A DNA stretch of 7,579 bases from Oscillospiraceae bacterium (lineage in GTDB: Bacteria > Bacillota > Clostridia > Oscillospirales > Ruminococcaceae), in assembly GCA_009782665.1 (NCBI GenBank), contig WRIP01000055.1:1-7579 (forward strand), given 5' to 3'. The notes under the pieces are model-generated. The model ran no database searches and was not told where the DNA came from. It worked only from the letters and a program-made list of their open reading frames with translations. Made by a program: the position numbers and the translations under genes. This document shows, one piece after another, positions 5,762 to 7,579 of this stretch (position 1 is the stretch's first letter; every line of letters begins with the position of its first letter).

Positions 5762-6348
5762 CTCAGAAACTCATTGTGTTGTTTTTCATAGACCATGGAA
5801 GTGCTATCCATATGCCCGGGATAGATAAGATAGTTAGTGCCAGGCAGCTGCTTTAGCAATTCGAGTGACTGCATTAGTTGTGTAAGACTACCTCCTTCTA
5901 GGTCGGTGCGACCTGCAGTCTGCTTAAAGAGGGTGTCTCCGCTGAATAGATAATCTCCTAATAGATGGTCTTCGACGAGGTAACATACCGAGTCAGGGGA
6001 ATGACCGGGTGTAGCAATTACCTTAATCTTCATCGCTGCCGTTTCTATGATATCGTTGTCTTCAACCGCTATATATGGAATAGCGAAGGATTGATTCGGG
6101 GTTGCTCCCGACATATATATGCTAAGGGAATATTTGCTGTTGAGCGATTGTAACGCTCCGATATGATCGAAATGTGAATGGGTAATGAGTATCGCTTTCG
6201 GGATTAAAGACTTTTTGGTGAGATATGCCTCGATAACATCTGGCTGATCAGGAGCATCCACAATCACCACCTCCGATGTAGAGGCTGCTTTCAGTATATA
6301 ACAGTTAGTCTCGAGTATTCCCAACTTTAATGTCGTTACATCAACCAT
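5758..6348 (-). CDS. Metallo-beta-lactamase-fold hydrolase, glyoxalase-II-like
   Basis: The 196-residue protein starts with the LGILETNCYIL strand typical of the small YcbL/GloB-like hydrolases. It has all metal ligands: H57-S-H59-F-D61-H62, H116 in TPGHSPDSV, D138 in SGDTLF and H179 in YPGHM. Such enzymes bind two metals and hydrolyse thioesters such as hydroxyacyl-glutathione, but many relatives act on other substrates. Residues 145-179 (AGRTDLEGG to PGHM) match the short prokaryotic form; the long C-terminal glutathione-binding domain of true glyoxalase II is absent, so the substrate is open. The ATG lies eight bases inside the end of dtd, behind an AGGA about two bases away. The stop overlaps the hemZ start as ATGA. 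Co-expression with rel, dtd and hemZ is therefore very likely. Confidence 0.9.
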   Translation of the reverse strand: MVDVTTLKLGILETNCYILKAASTSEVVIVDAPDQPDVIEAYLTKKSLIPKAILITHSHFDHIGALQSLNSKYSLSIYMSGATPNQSFAIPYIAVEDNDIIETAAMKIKVIATPGHSPDSVCYLVEDHLLGDYLFSGDTLFKQTAGRTDLEGGSLTQLMQSLELLKQLPGTNYLIYPGHMDSTSMVYEKQHNEFLR

Positions 6349-6814
6349 GATCCTGCCATTCCTTTGTATCGATTATTATCGTAACCGGTCCATCATTTGT
6401 CAGCTCAATCTCCATATCTGCCCCGAAACTACCGGTCAGAAAGGGTTTTAGTCCAAATGTAGACAGGTTCGCGACATACCGGTCATATATCGCTTCGGCA
6501 AAGTCAGCTGTAGCCGCATCGGTAAAGGAAGGTCGATTACCTTTCCTTGTATCGGCATACAGGGTGAACTGCGATACTACCATGACTGCCAGTCCGAGTT
6601 GGACTGCCGACAGGTTCATCCTGCCCTCTCCGTCATCAAAGATACGCAGGTTAGCGGTCTTTGCTGCCAGTTTTGCTATCTGGTCATCGGTGAGCTGCTC
6701 TTTATCGAGTTCTGACACCGCGAGCAGAACTACCATTCCCGGTCCCATACGACCGGCATCGCTACCGTCTATTCTCAGTGATGCTGAAGATACTCTTTGT
6801 ATTACTACCCTCAT
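6341..6814 (-). CDS. dtd: D-aminoacyl-tRNA deacylase Dtd
   Basis: A 157-residue protein, slightly longer than the usual 145-150. It begins MRVVIQRVSSASLRIDG, as the family does. It contains the catalytic-pocket motif SQFTLYADTRKGNRPSF (81-97), including the family threonine T84. The second signature, with the cis-Gly-Pro loop, is NDGPVTIIID (140-149). Dtd hydrolyses D-amino acids, and glycine mischarged onto tRNAAla, off tRNA and so keeps them out of proteins. The start at 6814 was chosen over an in-frame ATG at 6853, because the extra 13 residues overlap the rel gene and do not match the family. The start is seven bases after the rel stop with no clear Shine-Dalgarno close by (GGAGAGG lies about 19 bases upstream), so translational coupling to rel is likely. 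Confidence 0.95.
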   Translation of the reverse strand: MRVVIQRVSSASLRIDGSDAGRMGPGMVVLLAVSELDKEQLTDDQIAKLAAKTANLRIFDDGEGRMNLSAVQLGLAVMVVSQFTLYADTRKGNRPSFTDAATADFAEAIYDRYVANLSTFGLKPFLTGSFGADMEIELTNDGPVTIIIDTKEWQDHG

Positions 6815-6821
6815 ATCGTTG

Positions 6822-7579
6822 CTACTTACTGAACCTCTCCACCACCTGAACATCTCGGATCTTCTGCAGTTTGCTGATGATACTCTTCAGGTGTTCGGTA
6901 TTATTGACCCCGATGGTGGTCACCACCATGGCGCGTTTATCGGTTGTAATCTTGGCGTTCATAGCGAAGATAGGGATATGCATATTTGAGAGTGCAGCCG
7001 TGAGATCCGCTAGCAATGCATCGCGATTGAGTGCGATAATATCCAGCGTGGCCCGGTAGTTATCCTTGATGGTGTCGCTCCAATGAACATTGATCCATCT
7101 GAGTGAGTTTTCATCCAGATACCGTCCAGTGGTGACATTGGTACAGTCGGTCTTATGTACCGTCACCCCCTGCCCGCGGGTTATGAATCCGATAATGTCG
7201 TCTCCCGGGAGGGGATTGCAGCAGTTGGCAAACCTCACGAGACAGTTATCTATCCCTTCAACAATGACCTCATCGGGTATTTTCTTAGGTCTGGTTAACG
7301 GGATATCAAAGAGCTTTGCGGGATCTTCATCGGGGGAGATCATCCGCTTGTATTCATCCCGTACCTTGGGGATTACTCGGGACATGAGTATCCCGCCATA
7401 CCCTAATGCGGCATACATATCATCGGCAGAGGCGAACTTCTGTCGTTTAGCAACTGCCTGTGCAAAATCACTCGCCATATTTGAGGGTATGTTAATCAGG
7501 TGTCTTCTGAGTTCCCGTTCGAAGTATGTTTTACCTTCGATGATGTTTTCTTCACGGCGTTCCCGTTTGAACCAAGCAC
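6822..7579 (-). CDS. relA: Rel-type (p)ppGpp synthetase/hydrolase, C-terminal part
   Basis: The open frame continues without a stop from the right edge; 251 residues of the C-terminus are present. The first residues read AWFKRERREENIIEGK, the post-TGS helical region of Rel proteins. Next comes the conserved Cys/zinc-finger-like domain with C112, the NCCNPLPGDDIIGF core (C119, C120), then VTVHKTDC (138-145). A C-terminal ACT domain follows from about 172 to the end at 251. These domains bind the ribosome and stalled tRNA and regulate the N-terminal hydrolase and synthetase domains, which lie outside the window. In Bacillota the long homologue is the bifunctional Rel that controls the stringent response. 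The ATG at 7478 is an internal methionine, not the start. The stop TAG lies seven bases before dtd. Confidence 0.95.
   Translation of the reverse strand, partial: AWFKRERREENIIEGKTYFERELRRHLINIPSNMASDFAQAVAKRQKFASADDMYAALGYGGILMSRVIPKVRDEYKRMISPDEDPAKLFDIPLTRPKKIPDEVIVEGIDNCLVRFANCCNPLPGDDIIGFITRGQGVTVHKTDCTNVTTGRYLDENSLRWINVHWSDTIKDNYRATLDIIALNRDALLADLTAALSNMHIPIFAMNAKITTDKRAMVVTTIGVNNTEHLKSIISKLQKIRDVQVVERFSK

Noticed and set aside
6564..6989. Plus-strand open frame of 141 codons opposite dtd and rel
   Set aside because: It is antisense to two clearly conserved genes. Its composition (Ser/Ala/Ile/Leu-rich) is what reading those genes backwards gives, and no domain is recognisable.
7476..7478. 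ATG as start of a separate 218-residue protein
   Set aside because: The frame is open upstream to the window edge and encodes conserved Rel sequence (AWFKRERREEN), so this is an internal methionine of Rel.

Overview
The window is a compact stretch of bacterial chromosome in which every recognisable gene lies on the minus strand. Family content and gene order point to a Gram-positive Bacillota, most likely class Clostridia. Pointers include HemZ-type radical SAM coproporphyrinogen dehydrogenase, RqcP, DivIC, a SpoVB/YabM-type flippase and a relA-dtd-MBL-hemZ run. Base composition looks moderate (roughly 40-45% G+C by eye, not computed), and Ile-Tyr stretches are often written AUA-UAU. I cannot name genus or species.

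Layout in transcription order (right to left). The 3' part of a Rel-type (p)ppGpp synthetase/hydrolase (6822-7579, running off the edge) is followed by D-aminoacyl-tRNA deacylase dtd, a glyoxalase-II-like metallo-beta-lactamase-fold hydrolase and hemZ. A small helical zinc-ribbon protein of unknown function follows. After it come a MATE/MVF-type polysaccharide (lipid-linked precursor) flippase of the SpoVB/YabM group, mazG, an HU-type DNA-binding protein, rqcP and divIC. Junctions are very tight (ATGA overlaps, a TAGTG overlap, gaps of 7-55 nt). No terminator is visible until a strong hairpin plus T-tract at 343-370, so relA through divIC looks like one long co-transcribed block. After that terminator a separate unit begins, with its own candidate promoter and a dyad in the leader: the 5' part of a ribosome hibernation promoting factor (hpf, 1-213, running off the left edge).

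Functionally this is a housekeeping block with a strong translation-quality and stress flavour: stringent response (Rel), removal of D-amino acids from tRNA (Dtd), nucleotide clean-up (MazG), rescue of stalled 50S subunits (RqcP) and ribosome hibernation (HPF). Envelope and division functions (flippase, DivIC) and heme-pathway chemistry (HemZ) are also present. The left half resembles the Bacillus subtilis yabM-mazG(yabN)-yabO(rqcP)-yabP-yabQ-divIC order, but an HU gene is inserted before rqcP and yabP/yabQ, whose products serve sporulation, are missing. I see no mobile element, CRISPR array, tRNA or rRNA, and nothing that looks like an exotic new system. The least understood gene is the zinc-ribbon protein at the junction of the two conserved clusters. 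No gene-free stretch exceeds 300 bases; the largest gap is 214-396 and holds the terminator, the hpf promoter and its leader.
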